This document shows positions 1 to 11,263 of a stretch of DNA of 64,000 nucleotides, one piece after another (positions within the stretch are counted from its first letter, which is position 1; the number at the start of each line of letters is the position of its first letter). Source of the stretch: Rhipicephalus microplus (Eukaryota; Arthropoda; Arachnida; Ixodida; Ixodidae); NCBI RefSeq assembly GCF_043290135.1, contig NC_134701.1, forward strand, positions 67,776,002 through 67,840,001, in the 5' to 3' direction. The translations under genes and the position numbers were made by a program. Below the pieces are notes generated by a model. It ran no database searches. It was not told where the DNA came from and saw nothing but the letters and a program-made list of their open reading frames with translations.

Positions 1-600
1 CACAAGCGCATTGCCCGCTTTGTGGGAAGCAACACAGAATTCTTACAGCCGCATGCAGCCGCAACCTTTCCATTTTGATGTGGGAAAACGTGAGATTCAC
101 GCATGCGCATGCCTCATTCAGAGTTGTAACTTCTCTCTGCGGCACACTCCAATATTTATTGCGTGAAATTTCTACGGTGGTCACATGTTGCACATTCGAT
201 CGCCATCCAGCCGCACATGGGTGAAAATTATGATTGGTTCAGTACCAGAGCTTCTACAAGGGTAAATCATGATTATGAAAATACGATTGGCCAGCCGTAT
301 CATTTTACGCCCTTGAGCTTGATGCGAGGTCTTGCGCACTGTGATATAAACGGCAATTTCATATTTCAATAACATTGCCTGTGTCCAGTTTTTTTTTTTT
401 TTGCAGTTTCATTCATAAGCAGTGTGATATTTCACGGCAGTTCTTCGAAGACTAATCAGTTTTGGAAGCTGACCCCATTTTCGCCTGTAGAGCAATACAA
501 AATTGAGAGGAAGTGATAGTGGCTATGTTCCAATTCTTTACAGACGTCATCTATAAGCAAGGAACCTTGTGAGCTGAAGTCGCGGACGGCAGGCACGTTA
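1..600. other. non-coding, nothing recognised
   Basis: This stretch is AT-rich with stop codons in all frames and only short chance ORFs. I see no splice-bounded exon, repeat unit or RNA gene. It is probably intron or intergenic sequence. Confidence 0.5.
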
Positions 601-771
601 GCAGATTTTTTTTTTTTCCGGAGGGAGCACCACCTTGATTAAAACTGGGGACCGGGAAGGCAGCTGTGGGTGACCACTATTTTGTGCGCTATATACCATA
701 AAAAAATTTCGGAGGAGGGGGAGGAGAAGCAAGGGCTTAGTGTGCCAACCCCTGGCTACGCCACTGGCGAA
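601..771 (-). repeat. short interspersed repeat ending in a GTGGCGTAGCCAGG motif
   Basis: On the minus strand the segment opens with CCAGTGGCGTAGCCAGG, followed by a C/T-rich stretch and an A-rich stretch, and it closes near a poly-A run (a poly-T run on the plus strand at 607-617). Ends reading CAGTGGCGTAGCCAGG are common on short non-autonomous DNA repeats in animals, and this layout fits such a repeat. No open reading frame crosses it convincingly, and the family is not identified. Confidence 0.4.
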
Positions 772-1308
772 TGGAAACCCGCCTGGTCGTGTAGACACAA
801 CGGGAAACGCCCGGGGAGGATGGTGGTGGCGCAGACTGCGGTAAAAGTTACCATGGCGGAAGATGTAAGCTTTAGCATAGACTGGAGCGGACATGTAATG
901 ATCGCAAAAAGAAGGTTTCGTTGAACGGGCTGGCTGAACACGCAGAAACAACTCGCCACGAAATAGACCAGAATAGACAGGCAGACAGACACAGAACCAG
1001 AATAGGGTAAACATAATGAAATGAAAAGGAAAGAAACGAGAAATCAAAGGTTGAGAAGCGAGACTTATGGGCTATATCTTGACTCTGTGAGAATTCAGAG
1101 TCCCATTTTAAAATGTACATAATCAAAATGCTTGCACATTTATTTTTCATTGTGAACGAAGCTCCCGTGCGGAAACCGAAACGTTCTGTTTTGATGTGAA
1201 CATTCATGGTCTGTGCTCATTTTAACCCCATGGGCCTGAAATAACAACCAAAACAACAAAGAGGTGATAGTGGCACTGCCAGCGGCCGCCGGCATTGCAT
1301 ACATAGCG

Positions 1309-1376
1309 TAGGGTGCCTGAATGCTTTTCTCTTGCCTGCCGCAGCGGCAGGCGAGGGAAACCATTCGGGCACCCTA
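1309..1376. repeat. long near-perfect hairpin (foldback)
   Basis: Two arms of about 33 bases, opening TAGGGTGCC and closing GGCACCCTA, pair across a loop of a few bases. There are only a few mismatches and one length difference. Weaker pairing continues outward to roughly 1270-1410. It could be a foldback MITE or a structured RNA hairpin; no coding potential is seen. Confidence 0.6.
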
Positions 1377-1412
1377 GTGTAGCGCACTGTGCCACACTGC
1401 TGGTAACGTTCA

Positions 1413-3617
1413 CTGCAACTTTTCCGTATTGTGGGGTCTGCAGAAATCTGCATAGATGACGTCAGAGCAATATAGTTCTGTTCAAAATTGAAGACACCGT
1501 GAAGTTGCCGTTACAAGCAACGCATTCAACCGCCAGCTTTCCTTCGCCAGAGTGGGGCGAGATCACGTGATCCAACCCTGCACGTCACAGCGATTGCAGC
1601 GCTCGCACCTCCAGTGGTGGACCTCGCGCCGTATGCTTATAGACTCTGTGGTTTATGCTCGTGTATTGATATTACAAAAAGAAAAAATATGGCCTTTAAA
1701 TAGCTAAAGAAGTCATAATTGCACCGTAAGCGTTTAAGAAATGTATGTGATAGCAACAAACATTATAATCTTATGCAAAGTGAGGCTAACTCTTTTAGAT
1801 CCTATCTCACGTAACTCTACAAAATGCTGGTGCGAGATAATAGGGTGAGCAATACTTGTCGCACAGTTTTTCTGCGATGAGAGCGCAGAGCCTTGAAGTA
1901 TATGCGAGCTGCCCGTTGATTGCTGCCAAGCTAGCACGCGCACCAGTGCCTCTAGCAGCAGAGTTTGCAGTTGCTGCCTTAGCGACGTGCCGCCCCAACT
2001 TCCCCTCTCATCTTTTTATGCTCATTCAAGACTGGTGGGGTGTTACCCGACTGCTTCAACGGCAAGCATCCTAAGCGGATGATGTTATTGCATGCGCCCT
2101 TTGAGCGATGGAGTTGGGCTGGTTCGTTACATCTCTGGCTCAGTGGCAGGTTATTAATTGGAAATTCAGATACGTCACAGCAACGGCAAAAATCTGAGGA
2201 GAATGTATTGCTATCTCCCATTTATCTTATTATTTGAAGAAATGCAGCCTTGGACAAATATTGTTTCACGTGTTTCGTGAAATGGGGTGGCATATGCTTT
2301 GAAAGCTCTGCTACTGCTCCAAGCTTGTTTTAAAAAGCCTTTTTGGCTGCTTGAAACCTGCTCCAAGAAGCCTTTCTGGTTGTCACAAAACGTAATTTGG
2401 CCTGCTCCCTGGACTGCTCCCAAACCCATGTACCCTTTTCCACCCCTGCGCAGTTCTCCCGGCAGTTGTTGTAGCCATGGGGCTGAACAGAAGTGTGTGG
2501 AGTGAGTGTGCATCTGTGTTGTGCTATGGATGGATATTCAATGCACTGAAATATGGTGTGAAATGCTACAAAGACGTTTTTTTAAAGCTGTTTGAAGGTT
2601 TGTATGGTCAGCACCTTTGGGTCGGTGTGTGTGGTTGACAGAGCGGGGATGGAGCAATTCGGAGATGTGCATGCGACGATGGAGCAAAGGGAAAGAGGCA
2701 TGGAGGGGAAAAATGGCCATTGTAGAGAAGGCGCAGTCTCGCCGCAGTGACTTCACAAGTACACGTTGGCACTTTTTGTATACGGGAATGAGTTTTTGGC
2801 TACTGAACATTCCATACTACTGCACTTTCTTGTGGTGCTGAACATTACTGCTGAATGATTGTATTTTCCAGGACCGTATCAATGGGAACGTATCAAATAT
2901 AGGTTGTTTTTAGCTTTTGCAATTACGAGTGCAGGAGCAAGATCATGCTTAGTGGGATTATGTCAACGAAGTTCTACCGAGTTACTGCATATACTGGCCA
3001 AGGGGGATATGGATCTTAAAAATTTTAATTTATTGATATTGTTGAAACTTGTAGAGTTCTGTATTTCTGTGCTGATTTCGAATGTGGAATTACTTCTCTA
3101 GTGTAGTTTAGCTACATGTGAGTAAAATTGCATAATTCAGAGAACTTACGAATGCTGCTCTTGTGCTCTTTTCGAGAAAAAGCATATAGCAGGTGCTCTA
3201 AATCTATATTTTAATTACGCCTCCACAAGCTTAGTGCCCATACAGGCGAGTGACATGTGGTAAAAAAAATTTCTGCTCGAGGCTGGTAACTACAGTAGAC
3301 TTGCACTAAACGAAAATCTTAAGTGAAATTGCTCCTTATGTGGATTAACTGCCTGTTATAATTGGTTTTATTCATGAATCCTGCAGCGTTGTTCTTCTCA
3401 TATTGAACGGAATACATTTTATGATCCTTTAGGCATCGTTCCCAAAATTACCTTAAGAAAACTCTGGCACCCTGATCATTCAGCCACCATGGCAGTACAC
3501 AATTTGCCTAATCTTTGTGCTTACAGTTTCGAATGCACCTGTGGCTTCATTCATTCTTGTGTTTGGCAGGTTTTTGTGGATCAAAAGAATGAATCATTGT
3601 GAACTTTGCCAACTGGT
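1413..3617. other. non-coding, nothing firm
   Basis: This is 2.2 kb of unique-looking sequence with short ORFs in all frames, none with family features. A partial local duplication of a 'tgctccaag..aagcctttt.tgg' phrase occurs near 2315-2390. No exon with both splice sites and a supporting frame could be chosen. Confidence 0.4.
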
Positions 3618-3652
3618 TTGACTTGGTTAGCCTAAAAGGCTAACCAAGTCAA
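3618..3652. repeat. perfect 16-bp stem hairpin
   Basis: TTGACTTGGTTAGCCT pairs exactly with its reverse complement across a three-base AAA loop. The hairpin is followed by three copies of an 'aactgctgaa' phrase (3651-3688). No T-run follows that would suggest a Pol III terminator. The role is unknown. Confidence 0.7.
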
Positions 3653-4105
3653 CTGCTGAAGTAAACTGCTGAAGTACAACTGCTGAACATTTGCTTATTT
3701 TTAGTCTTGCAACAAAATGGCTCCAGGCCACGAGAAGCCAAATTGAGCCGAAAGAATGAAGTTTACACGTATTCTTGTACAACTCTTAATTCTCGTGCTG
3801 GCTGAAGGGCCATGTGGATGCAAACGGCCTCCTTAGACACTAGTGCGAAGGTTCCCTCTAGTGTGTTTATAGGAAGCTTTCTGACATCAGGGTAACCGTA
3901 GTGAACACATAAATTACTCATTTTGACTATTGAAAAATTAAGCCTATCGTAACTAGCCGTGCAAATTTCCTCACTGCGATTATCTTGCCTTGCTACGAAG
4001 GCATGCACAGAGCGTCTCGTAGACGTAGAGCTTTGCTTCCAAGCTCGTGTTCTTCAGTGAAGTGCATTGCAGCTCTCCTAAAAGAGCGAGAGTGCTGGTG
4101 AATAT

Positions 4106-4529
4106 TGTCATGAGGTCGTGACGCGGATGAAGGGAGCACACTGGACGTTCAGATTAAACTTTTTATTTGGCTGAACTTGTGGTCTCAGATTCAGAATTCA
4201 AATTGCAGCAAGCCGCTGGTACTGATAGCGGCAAGCAGTGCGTCGGCCGTCAATCTGACAAGCGGTGGTGCGCGTCGGCATTTATACACGTGCCGTCGTA
4301 TATTTTAGTTTTATCGCTAGTGGCCCCATAGGTTTTAAACTAATCTGTAATGCTCGTGGAGTGGGCTTAATCTTAATGAAATTATCTACTACTGTTCCCG
4401 AGGCTTCTTGAACAGTGCTGGTCCGGTTTGTGCTGAGAATTATGTACAGTGTAACGGGGTGATAAAACTTAAAGACAGAACGTAGCAATATTCGCTTTGC
4501 TCGTTTTTGTGTGCCACCGGGCACACACA
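4106..4529 (-). mobile_element. putative solo or fragmentary LTR
   Basis: Read on the minus strand, the segment has a TATAAATGC promoter-like box (about 4282-4290), then about 120 bases later AATAAA inside CCAAATAAAAAG (near 4165-4175), and it ends TGACA at 4106. This order (TATA box, polyadenylation signal, CA end) is that of an arthropod gypsy LTR. The other end, at a TGTG near 4527, is a guess. I could not find a matching target duplication and no gag or pol lies alongside. Confidence 0.4.
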
Positions 4530-5434
4530 ACTTTAGTTAGCAGCTTGCATGAGATCTTCATATTAGAAGCACTCAATAAGTATGAATGTCTGATTTTAAG
4601 CATTGAGGTTTTCTTATGCAAGGTTTATGTAACCTATGTACATTTACTGCATGTCTAGGATAAATTTAGCCAGCAATATGTATTTCAACATATTCACCTG
4701 CTAGCACTTTGCATTTGCCAGTCAGCCGATATTACTTTGGCAAACGAAATAAAAAAGTTGCTGTTGTGGATTTCGGGGCAAGTTATACCTGGGGCAATTA
4801 AGTTTTTGTCGGACAGCAGCCTGCTACTTGATTTCCTCAATAATTGCCCAGAAGTAAGACGATTCTGTTTTCGTTGGGTTGTATTTTACAAAACATTATT
4901 TCGCAATTTTTGCTGTCTGGCTTGGAGAAGCGATCATGCGGGACTTTTTACATGATACGATGACCAGGATTTATTTATCAATGGTTCCAGCTACCAAAGT
5001 GCCCTGTGGGATTCCACTGAGAAAGCGTGGTTTAGCAATTTCTAAATCTTGCATCTCGGCTGTGGCTAATGTTCTCGTTACCTCTTTCGCCACCGTGCTT
5101 AGTTAAATTGTTCAATTTGAACAAGGCATTTCTCAAGTTGAACTTGCGCGGTTTGCAGGCGCATAACTACATCTAGGTAAGAAAGTGTGAAGGACACAGT
5201 GTGATCCATGACGCTTTGTTGGTTTTTTACTATAAGGAAGTCTTCCCACATCGCAAATAGTTTTGGATTGCTGCTCAAGCACGTTGATGATGGTGTATTG
5301 CACACACTTCTAAAGGACTCATTTCTTGCTGATCACTCATTGACAGCAGATTTTGCAAGTTAAATCGTCACCAATGAGTTTGGCGATGAGGTTGACACAT
5401 CATATTTTAGTGCTAATGACAAGGGTGAGTCGAC
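4530..5434. other. non-coding, nothing recognised
   Basis: AT-rich sequence with only short chance ORFs (for example 4737-4955), none with recognisable domains. Probably intron or intergenic. Confidence 0.4.
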
Positions 5435-5492
5435 GTCAAGCTGCAACATCCAGTGGGGGAGTGTCGCTCACCCGCTTGATGTTGCACTTGAC
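5435..5492. repeat. imperfect inverted repeat
   Basis: GTCAAGCTGCAACATC at 5435-5450 pairs with GATGTTGCACTTGAC at 5478-5492 with one base unpaired. Beyond it lies a short run of three 'cttga' repeats. The function is unknown. Confidence 0.5.
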
Positions 5493-5594
5493 TTGACTTG
5501 ACGTGCTCTCATCACTGGTACGTGTTTTCTAGACTCGATGATTTCATCCTACAATACTACTTTGCTGAAAGCGAGTGGCCAAAACTAATGTTAA

Positions 5595-6422
5595 AGGGAA
5601 ACTTTGCCTTTTTTTTTTTTTTTTTGATATTCACCGATTTCATTAAAGCTTTGAGCTAGTGTTCTTGCCAGTACTGTGGCGATATGTGCCAAATTATACA
5701 ACTGTAAGCCGTTTAGTTTTCTAGAGAACAAATTTTAAAATTGGTAGCTGATTTTGGAATCACATTTGTAAACGCGGGCCACCCTGTGTAAAGGCCTACT
5801 CATATTCAAAAACCTCGCCTTTCCCAACAGACCAATGCAGCGCGTGCTCTCTTCTACGAGGAGACGACCAGCGATGACGACGCGAGCACAGTTGTTTTAT
5901 CAGCTGCATGCAGTGCGTAAGTCATTGTTGGCACCAGGTCTTACAATATTGAGCTACGAGGAAATAGACTTGGGGCATGTCAGAAGCTTCACACGCTGAC
6001 GGGTTGAAATCAAAAACAATGCTTCCGTGCTCGGATAGTAGCTGCCATCATTGCTGAACTTGTCACTGCTAAGTTCAGACAAGCTGGTACAGCTTGGTTC
6101 CGCGTCGGATAACATCGCCAACTTGCTTTTTGCGCGTCAGAAAAGGTATGTGAGCTATGCTTACGCCCTGGCCAGCCATGGCGGGAAGCAGCGGACCTCG
6201 TGCTATCATCGGCGATGGATTCTCGTGATGTCGTCCGATACCCACCATGGATGACAGAACAGCTCCCTGTATCGGTTTTCATATTGACTAGTTGTTTAGT
6301 GCTTAATTAAAATATTGACGAGTGCCTGGGCAAAATGAAACACTCTAGCTTTTGCAGAACTGTAAATAATATTTGAAAACAGCGTTATCTCAGTATAGTC
6401 GAAAATGCATTGGATGTCCCAT
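5595..6422. mobile_element. possible MITE with TTAA target sites
   Basis: The block is bounded by TTAA on both sides (5591-5594 and 6423-6426). Its ends are roughly inverted: AGGGAAACTTTGCC on the left and, read inward from the right, ATGGGACATCCAATGC. A poly-T run lies just inside the left end. No transposase ORF is present. The ends match only in part, so this is tentative. Confidence 0.35.
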
Positions 6423-6717
6423 TTAACGTCGTTACAGAAGGCCTTCCTGTAAAGCTTTCACAGAAATACTGATTCAAAAGTGAGTGCACTCGACTTCGCT
6501 CTACCAGAAAAGGCCACTGGGAGATGGTCGAACTGCAATCTTTAAAAAAAATGACGAAGAATCGAAGATGTAGTACTTCGTTTTCATCGACGGGGCCATT
6601 GTGATGGTGATAAGTGAGAGAACGCCTGTATTCCAGGCCGGCTATTCTCATTCTGATCTTTTTTTTTTTCTTCTACATGCTAGCCGAGCCCGTGCCCGAG
6701 CCCCACTGTGTCTCCAC

Positions 6718-6721
<4 letters not shown>

Positions 6722-6787
<66 letters not shown>
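6722..6787. repeat. (TA)n microsatellite
   Basis: About 33 uninterrupted TA units. It creates false open frames reading (IY)n on both strands. A poly-T run lies nearby at about 6659-6669. Confidence 0.98.
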
Positions 6788-6790
<3 letters not shown>

Positions 6791-7739
6791 CACAAGACGA
6801 GAGCTGTTTTTTTTTTGTCATTTAATAGAACATTCTTCCGGCTACATTGTGGTACCAAACATTGTAGATAAGGCATTGGTATCTAGCTGTGGAAAAATGT
6901 TTTTTCCATTTACTAAGAACTGTTCTTTTTACTGTTGTTGTGCAAGAGTTAGAGTTTGAACAAACTGAGTACGAAGTCCTTGTCTTCAGGAAATTTTTGA
7001 GAGCACAGAGTAGGTTTCAGACACATAAGACCTGTAATTTACTAAACCCTGTACTTGATCACTAATGAACTTGAGGCTTAATTGTTTTCATAAACGGCAA
7101 CACAGATCTTGCAACTGAAATGCAAAGCTTGTATTTAAACCATGCAGTCATAGTAGTTACTTTTTATAGTAAACATAATGCGTAGAATATTTGAACAAAG
7201 TACTGTAACGAAAGCTTCTCCGAGTGCATTGTAAGTTACAGTCGGCATTTTGACATGCTTAATTTCCCAGGCTCATCTGTTAATTTCCCAGACTCATCTG
7301 TTTGTTGCACCGTCAAGTTTCCCATAGAGTAAATGTATTAAAAAGTTCGAAATTGTGGACGTTTATAGGTTTTGCATCCAATTTTCCGGACGTTTTATCA
7401 CTAACATCAGACTCGGTCACTAACGATGCTGTCTTTTTGGTAGTTTTCGGACCCTCAAAACAGCCTTACTGCGGCTGCTGTACCTTAATCTAATGCAAGC
7501 CAATTTGTTGCCAGCCGTTGCTTATACCGCATGGCGTTGTGCTCAGACAGGGGGAAAAAACTACACTGCAGACCTATGTTCTGCAGTCTGCATGCTTGCA
7601 GACTCGTGCAAGTGGTTCAACAGATCCCCCGGAACTGTTTCGCCACAGGAATTTCATATGGCGCTGAGATGGTAGTCTCGCCTTGAGTGGACTGCGTGTG
7701 CGACGAACTTCTATCCGTGGACGTGAATCTCTATATATC
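6788..7739. other. non-coding, nothing recognised
   Basis: No ORF with family features, no mobile-element ends and no RNA gene are visible. A short direct repeat of 'tttcccaggctcatctgtt' occurs at about 7264-7302. Confidence 0.4.
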
Positions 7740-8115
7740 GTGCCCTATATATAGTGAAATTAAGGTAAATGCACGAGAACACCGCTTGCACAGCAGCTTT
7801 GGTTAATGCAGTGCATCAGAGAGAGGCGAAAGTCAAATCACAGTTTATGTTGAAGTGAAAGCTCAATGTATGACAATGTATAAATCGACATTATCAACAG
7901 TAGTGCTCTATATATCGTGAAATTAAAGTAAATGCACGAGAACACTGCTTGCATAGCAGCTTTGGTTAACGTAGTGCATTGAAGAGAGACGAAAGTCAAA
8001 TCACAATTTGTCGGAGTGAACTCTCAATGTATGGCAAGTTCTAAAACGACGTTATCAACAGTAGTGCCCTACTTACCGACAAATTAAGGTAAACGCACGA
8101 GAACACATGCGGTAC
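7740..8115 (+). repeat. tandem repeat, ~162-bp unit, 2.3 copies
   Basis: Units start at 7740, 7903 and 8064, each opening with GTGCYCTA and then reading 'gaaattaaRgtaaatgcacgagaacac'. Units 1 and 2 are 163 and 161 bases long and align throughout, with scattered substitutions. The third copy stops after about 50 bases. No ORF spans a unit. A local satellite-like duplication is the simplest reading. Confidence 0.8.
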
Positions 8116-9237
8116 GATAGAACATTCGCAAAATGATCCCTATTACGTCAGAGGTATCGCCTATAATTAATCACTAGTAATTGAACTAGTCGCACTAAAT
8201 AATCTTACGTGCATCAAGAGATGTAACAAAAAGCTGCTTGTTCGTTTTTGTTTGATTCATAGAAAAAGAACCGCCAGACGTTACTATGTGGAATAGCGCA
8301 AGTGGTTCAAAAGTTCATTTTCACCTCATTAAGCAGAACAAGTCGTGCCATCTAGTGGGGCCCAGTTGAACCAAGCACGTCTGCCATATCACAGGCCATG
8401 GCAGGATATTGTTCAATGGCTGTTGTTATTGCTGTGGCTACCGCTATTTTCGATCTGCTGCTACTAGTGTCGGCAGCCGTGCAGTAAAGCCGGACAACGT
8501 TGTGCACGGCAAAAGTGACGAGACACGTTCTGCTTGAGGCGGTAATTTGCAGCGCGACAACCTGATGTTAACCACTAAAACGTGATTTTATTTCAAAATA
8601 AGCATTTTCTTAACACAAAAGTAACACTATAAGGTTTCTGGACTTCTATTTCAAAGATCAAAGTCAACTTAATTAGTTGCCTTTAGTGTCCCTTCAATTT
8701 TTCTTGACCAAGCAACGACCGAGCAGTCTCTTGGCATATGACATCCCATAGCAAATGGCAATCTCTTTAAGCTCTGGGATTGAGCGCAGCTGAAACACTG
8801 CATGCTCTACAACAGTGTTCGTATTTGTCTACATTGTAGCACACTGTGATCTTAACTGATTCTGTCAACATATGATGTCTGCAAGTGCACAAAAGTGCAG
8901 GGTGTTTAATTTCCAACTTAACTGTGTCGCTGGTTGACTGTCTATCTTCAGTATTGATGTGCTCCGTATGACAGACAAAATAAATTCGTGTGACAAATTG
9001 AGTGCAGTACCTAATTTAAAGAGGGCTTGAAGAAAAACAAGGCATAATAAGAAGTTAGCTTCAATTTTTTGTTTGCATACACCTAGTTAATGTATTTGAA
9101 AACAATACTTAGTAATGCAATGGCAGGAATAAGCTAGATGCAATGACTAGGTCATCGAATCTTTCAGAAAAATGCTGAGAGAAGTTTGACAAAGGACTCT
9201 CGCGTAGGCTCATTGTTAGTGACATTGTGCCTTGCAG
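8116..9237. other. non-coding; one repeat end
   Basis: Mostly featureless. At about 8680-8697 the sequence GCCTTTAGTGTCCCTT looks like one end of a short DNA transposon (reverse complement AAGGGACACTAAAGGC), but no partner end was found. A pyrimidine-rich run ending in CAG leads into the exon at 9238. Confidence 0.35.
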
Positions 9238-9321
9238 CTACGGAAAAGGACAAGCCAACAGGTGATGTGACCATGCCGCCGGCTGCCCCAGATTTTATAA
9301 CTGAAGAGAACTGGGACGAAG
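9238..9321 (+). CDS. exon of an unidentified host gene (exon A)
   Basis: An 84-base segment with acceptor 'ccttgcag' and donor 'gtatgt'. It is open in one frame and reads through PPAAPDFITEENWDE. It starts with two bases completing a codon and ends with one base of the next. That phase fits the exon at 15374 exactly, and the joined frame stays open, which is the main support for a real exon. The peptide is rich in Pro, Glu and Asp and looks like disordered sequence. I do not recognise the protein, and upstream exons are not identified. The third frame of the segment also stays open past the donor, so the exon could extend slightly if the donor is wrong. Confidence 0.55.
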
Positions 9322-9816
9322 GTATGTGCCTTGCGCCTTCCTCATTTGTCAACATGTGCACTGCAGACTCCTGGCTTTCTAAGTGGATGAGGGGATGTAA
9401 TTGTCTTCTACTAGTAGCACTAGTAGGCTCGTTAATTTGACCCCTTTCATTTTAGAAAATCTGATTATTTGGATGGATTCCGTGGTCTCAACAAGTGTAT
9501 GCATTGTGTAATAGCATCGATTTTGTCATGTTTGGCTCACCCGGGTAATTCGTACCATTTTTGGAGTGTGCCAAGCACGCTTTTCTAAAAACATGCAACG
9601 TGAAACAGTGATAATGACGTTTGCAAACGAAAGCAGCCTAGACAGTGTGCAAAACTTAGTCTCTTCGGTTTAATTTTAGACAATGTGCTTACAATATTGT
9701 GTGCGGAACATGGTGAAAGCTGTTAAAAATAAAGGGCTTTTCAGTTGTGGTCCTCATGGAGGTATTCAAGCTCGCTTGCTACATTGTTGTGGGCCAAGGA
9801 TCAGTTGCGTGTCATA
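9322..9816. other. intron sequence before a pogo element
   Basis: Non-coding sequence between the exon at 9238-9321 and the transposon at 9817. A long open frame starting at 9683 is open only by chance until it enters the transposase at 10067. Confidence 0.4.
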
Positions 9817-10926
9817 CCGTAATTACTCAAATCTAACGCGCACCTTTTTCCGGTTAAGCGAGTTCATAAATCGCATGCGCGTTAGAATCGAGTACGAAAA
9901 AAAAAATGAATACGGTCGTTCTATTGCCATCGGCATTCCGAAATGGCCGCCCCCTAAGTGCGTCGGCATGGCGCGTCGGCCATTTCTGCCTATGTGTTTC
10001 CCATGTGCGGCACTTCGTACGTGTGCTGAGGAGTTCGTCATCTTGGTGTGCATTAGCATCGACGGCATGGAAGGGCCGACTCCAAAAACTCGACGAGTGC
10101 ACCACGGTGTCTCTTTTAAAAGAAAAGCCATCGCGTGTGCCGAAACGGACGTAAATAGGACTGCATTGCGGTCGTTCGGAGTTCCCGAAACGTGCGTGCG
10201 GGACTGGCGGAAACAAAAGCAGAAGATTGCGACAGCAAAGCTTCACGCAAAGGCTTCAGTGGACCACAGCAAGGTCGGTTTCCGCAAATTAAAGAGCTGC
10301 TCGGCGAGTATGTGCGTTGAGCAGCGAGCGGCACGGCGGCCCGTGACGGCAGAACTGCTCCAAGTGCGGGTTATGCAATTAGCCTTAGAAAAAGGTCTAA
10401 TGCGGAGCCAGTTTAAAGCAAGCAGGTGCTGGCTAACTAACCTTATGAAGAGGAAAGGCTTTTCCCTCCGAAGGGGAATGTGCATATGCGAAAAGTTTTA
10501 CGGAGGATTACGATGAAAAGCTTCACAGTTTTCAGAGGTTTGTCCTAAACTTGCGGCACAACAACAGCTACCTGCTTGGGCAAATCGGGAATGCCGATCA
10601 GACTCCTCTTTACTTCGACATGCCTGGCACCACAACTGTCGAGAAGGGGGCGAAGCAAGTTTGCATGCTGACATCGGTCCACGGTAAAACTACAGTGGCG
10701 GCAATGCTCTGTTAGACGTCAGATCGGCACGAGCTTCGCCGTACCTCATATTTAAATGGAAGACGCTCCCGAAAGGAGTCGTTTTTTCGAGTGGTGTGAT
10801 CGTGCGGGCCAGCGAGAAAAATGGGTGCGCGTTGCAATCGATGTCTTACGTTTTTTTTTTTTTTTTTCGTCGTGGAAATCGGGTGCGCGTTACAATCGAG
10901 GGCGCGGTAGAATCGAGTAAATACGG
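9817..10926 (+). mobile_element. pogo-type DNA transposon, internally deleted
   Basis: The 1110-bp element is flanked by TA (9815-9816 and 10927-10928). Its inverted ends read CCGTAATTACTCAAATCTAA and, inward from the right, CCGTATTTACTCGATTCTAC. Both are followed by a GCGCGCACC-like block. TA targets and this transposase type place it in the Tc1-mariner/pogo group. A poly-T run at about 10851-10867 lies just inside the right end. The catalytic C-terminal half of the transposase is missing, so it cannot move by itself. Confidence 0.8.
10067..10840 (+). pseudogene. POGK-like pogo transposase, truncated and frameshifted
   Basis: From ATG 10067 the frame encodes an N-terminal Brinker/psq-like helix-turn-helix (SFKRKAIACAETDVNRTALR, then FGVPETCVRDWRKQKQK). 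A CENP-B-type helix-turn-helix region follows (VTAELLQVRVMQLALEKG ... CWLTNLMKRKGFSLRR), ending at a stop at 10514-10516. A shift into another frame continues with the start of the DDE domain: GNADQTPLYFDMP carries the first catalytic Asp, with VEKGAKQV just after. The second and third catalytic residues are absent. Such transposases bind the element's ends and catalyse cut-and-paste transposition. The gene is dead: one frameshift near 10510, one stop near 10714, and C-terminal loss. The deletion join lies at about 10840, where the text passes into the right subterminal region. Confidence 0.75.
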
Positions 10927-11106
10927 TAATTCAGACGAAAAAAATTGTCGCGTGCGTTCATGGTAGCAATACACATAAAGGAGGGGTTATGAGCACATTT
11001 ATAGTTGAGTCACAGTACTTGAGCCACAGTAAATGGGAACAAAGTTTCTTAAGACCACATTTGCACCTTTTACACTGCTCCTATGTAAAATAGATACTGG
11101 ATATAC
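10927..11106. other. spacer between two mobile elements
   Basis: AT-rich spacer without features. ATAT at 11107-11110 is the left copy of the target duplication of the next element. Confidence 0.5.
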
Positions 11107-11110
11107 ATAT

Positions 11111-11263
11111 TGCCGCGTGCATAGCTGCATTTAGCGGCGATATAGCAACGACAACTAAGAACGCGGATTTGCTCGAGAGGCGCAGCTCAAGCGAGTGAAG
11201 AAGACTACAATCTTAGCGGCCTTCTCTGAGAGCGTCTCTACAAGTTCTACTGTCCGTGTTTTC
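11111..11263 (+). repeat. 5' LTR, 3' end missing
   Basis: Starts TGCCGCGTGCATAGCTGCAT and matches the first ~153 bases of the 3' LTR at 11994 closely. It stops at 'gtccgtgtttt', where integrase sequence begins. The last ~33 bases of the LTR, including the CA end, are missing. Confidence 0.85.

Noticed and set aside
598..1047. 149-codon minus-strand ORF
   Set aside because: Crosses an interspersed repeat with poly-T and C/T-rich tracts; no family features.
1561..1572. 12-base palindrome GATCACGTGATC as a regulatory site
   Set aside because: It contains an E-box-like CACGTG, but there is no promoter or gene start nearby to support a role.
6601..6959. Overlapping ORFs encoding long (IY)n or (YI)n stretches on both strands
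   Set aside because: They are translations of the (TA)n microsatellite at 6722-6787, open on both strands because TATATA contains no stop in two frames.
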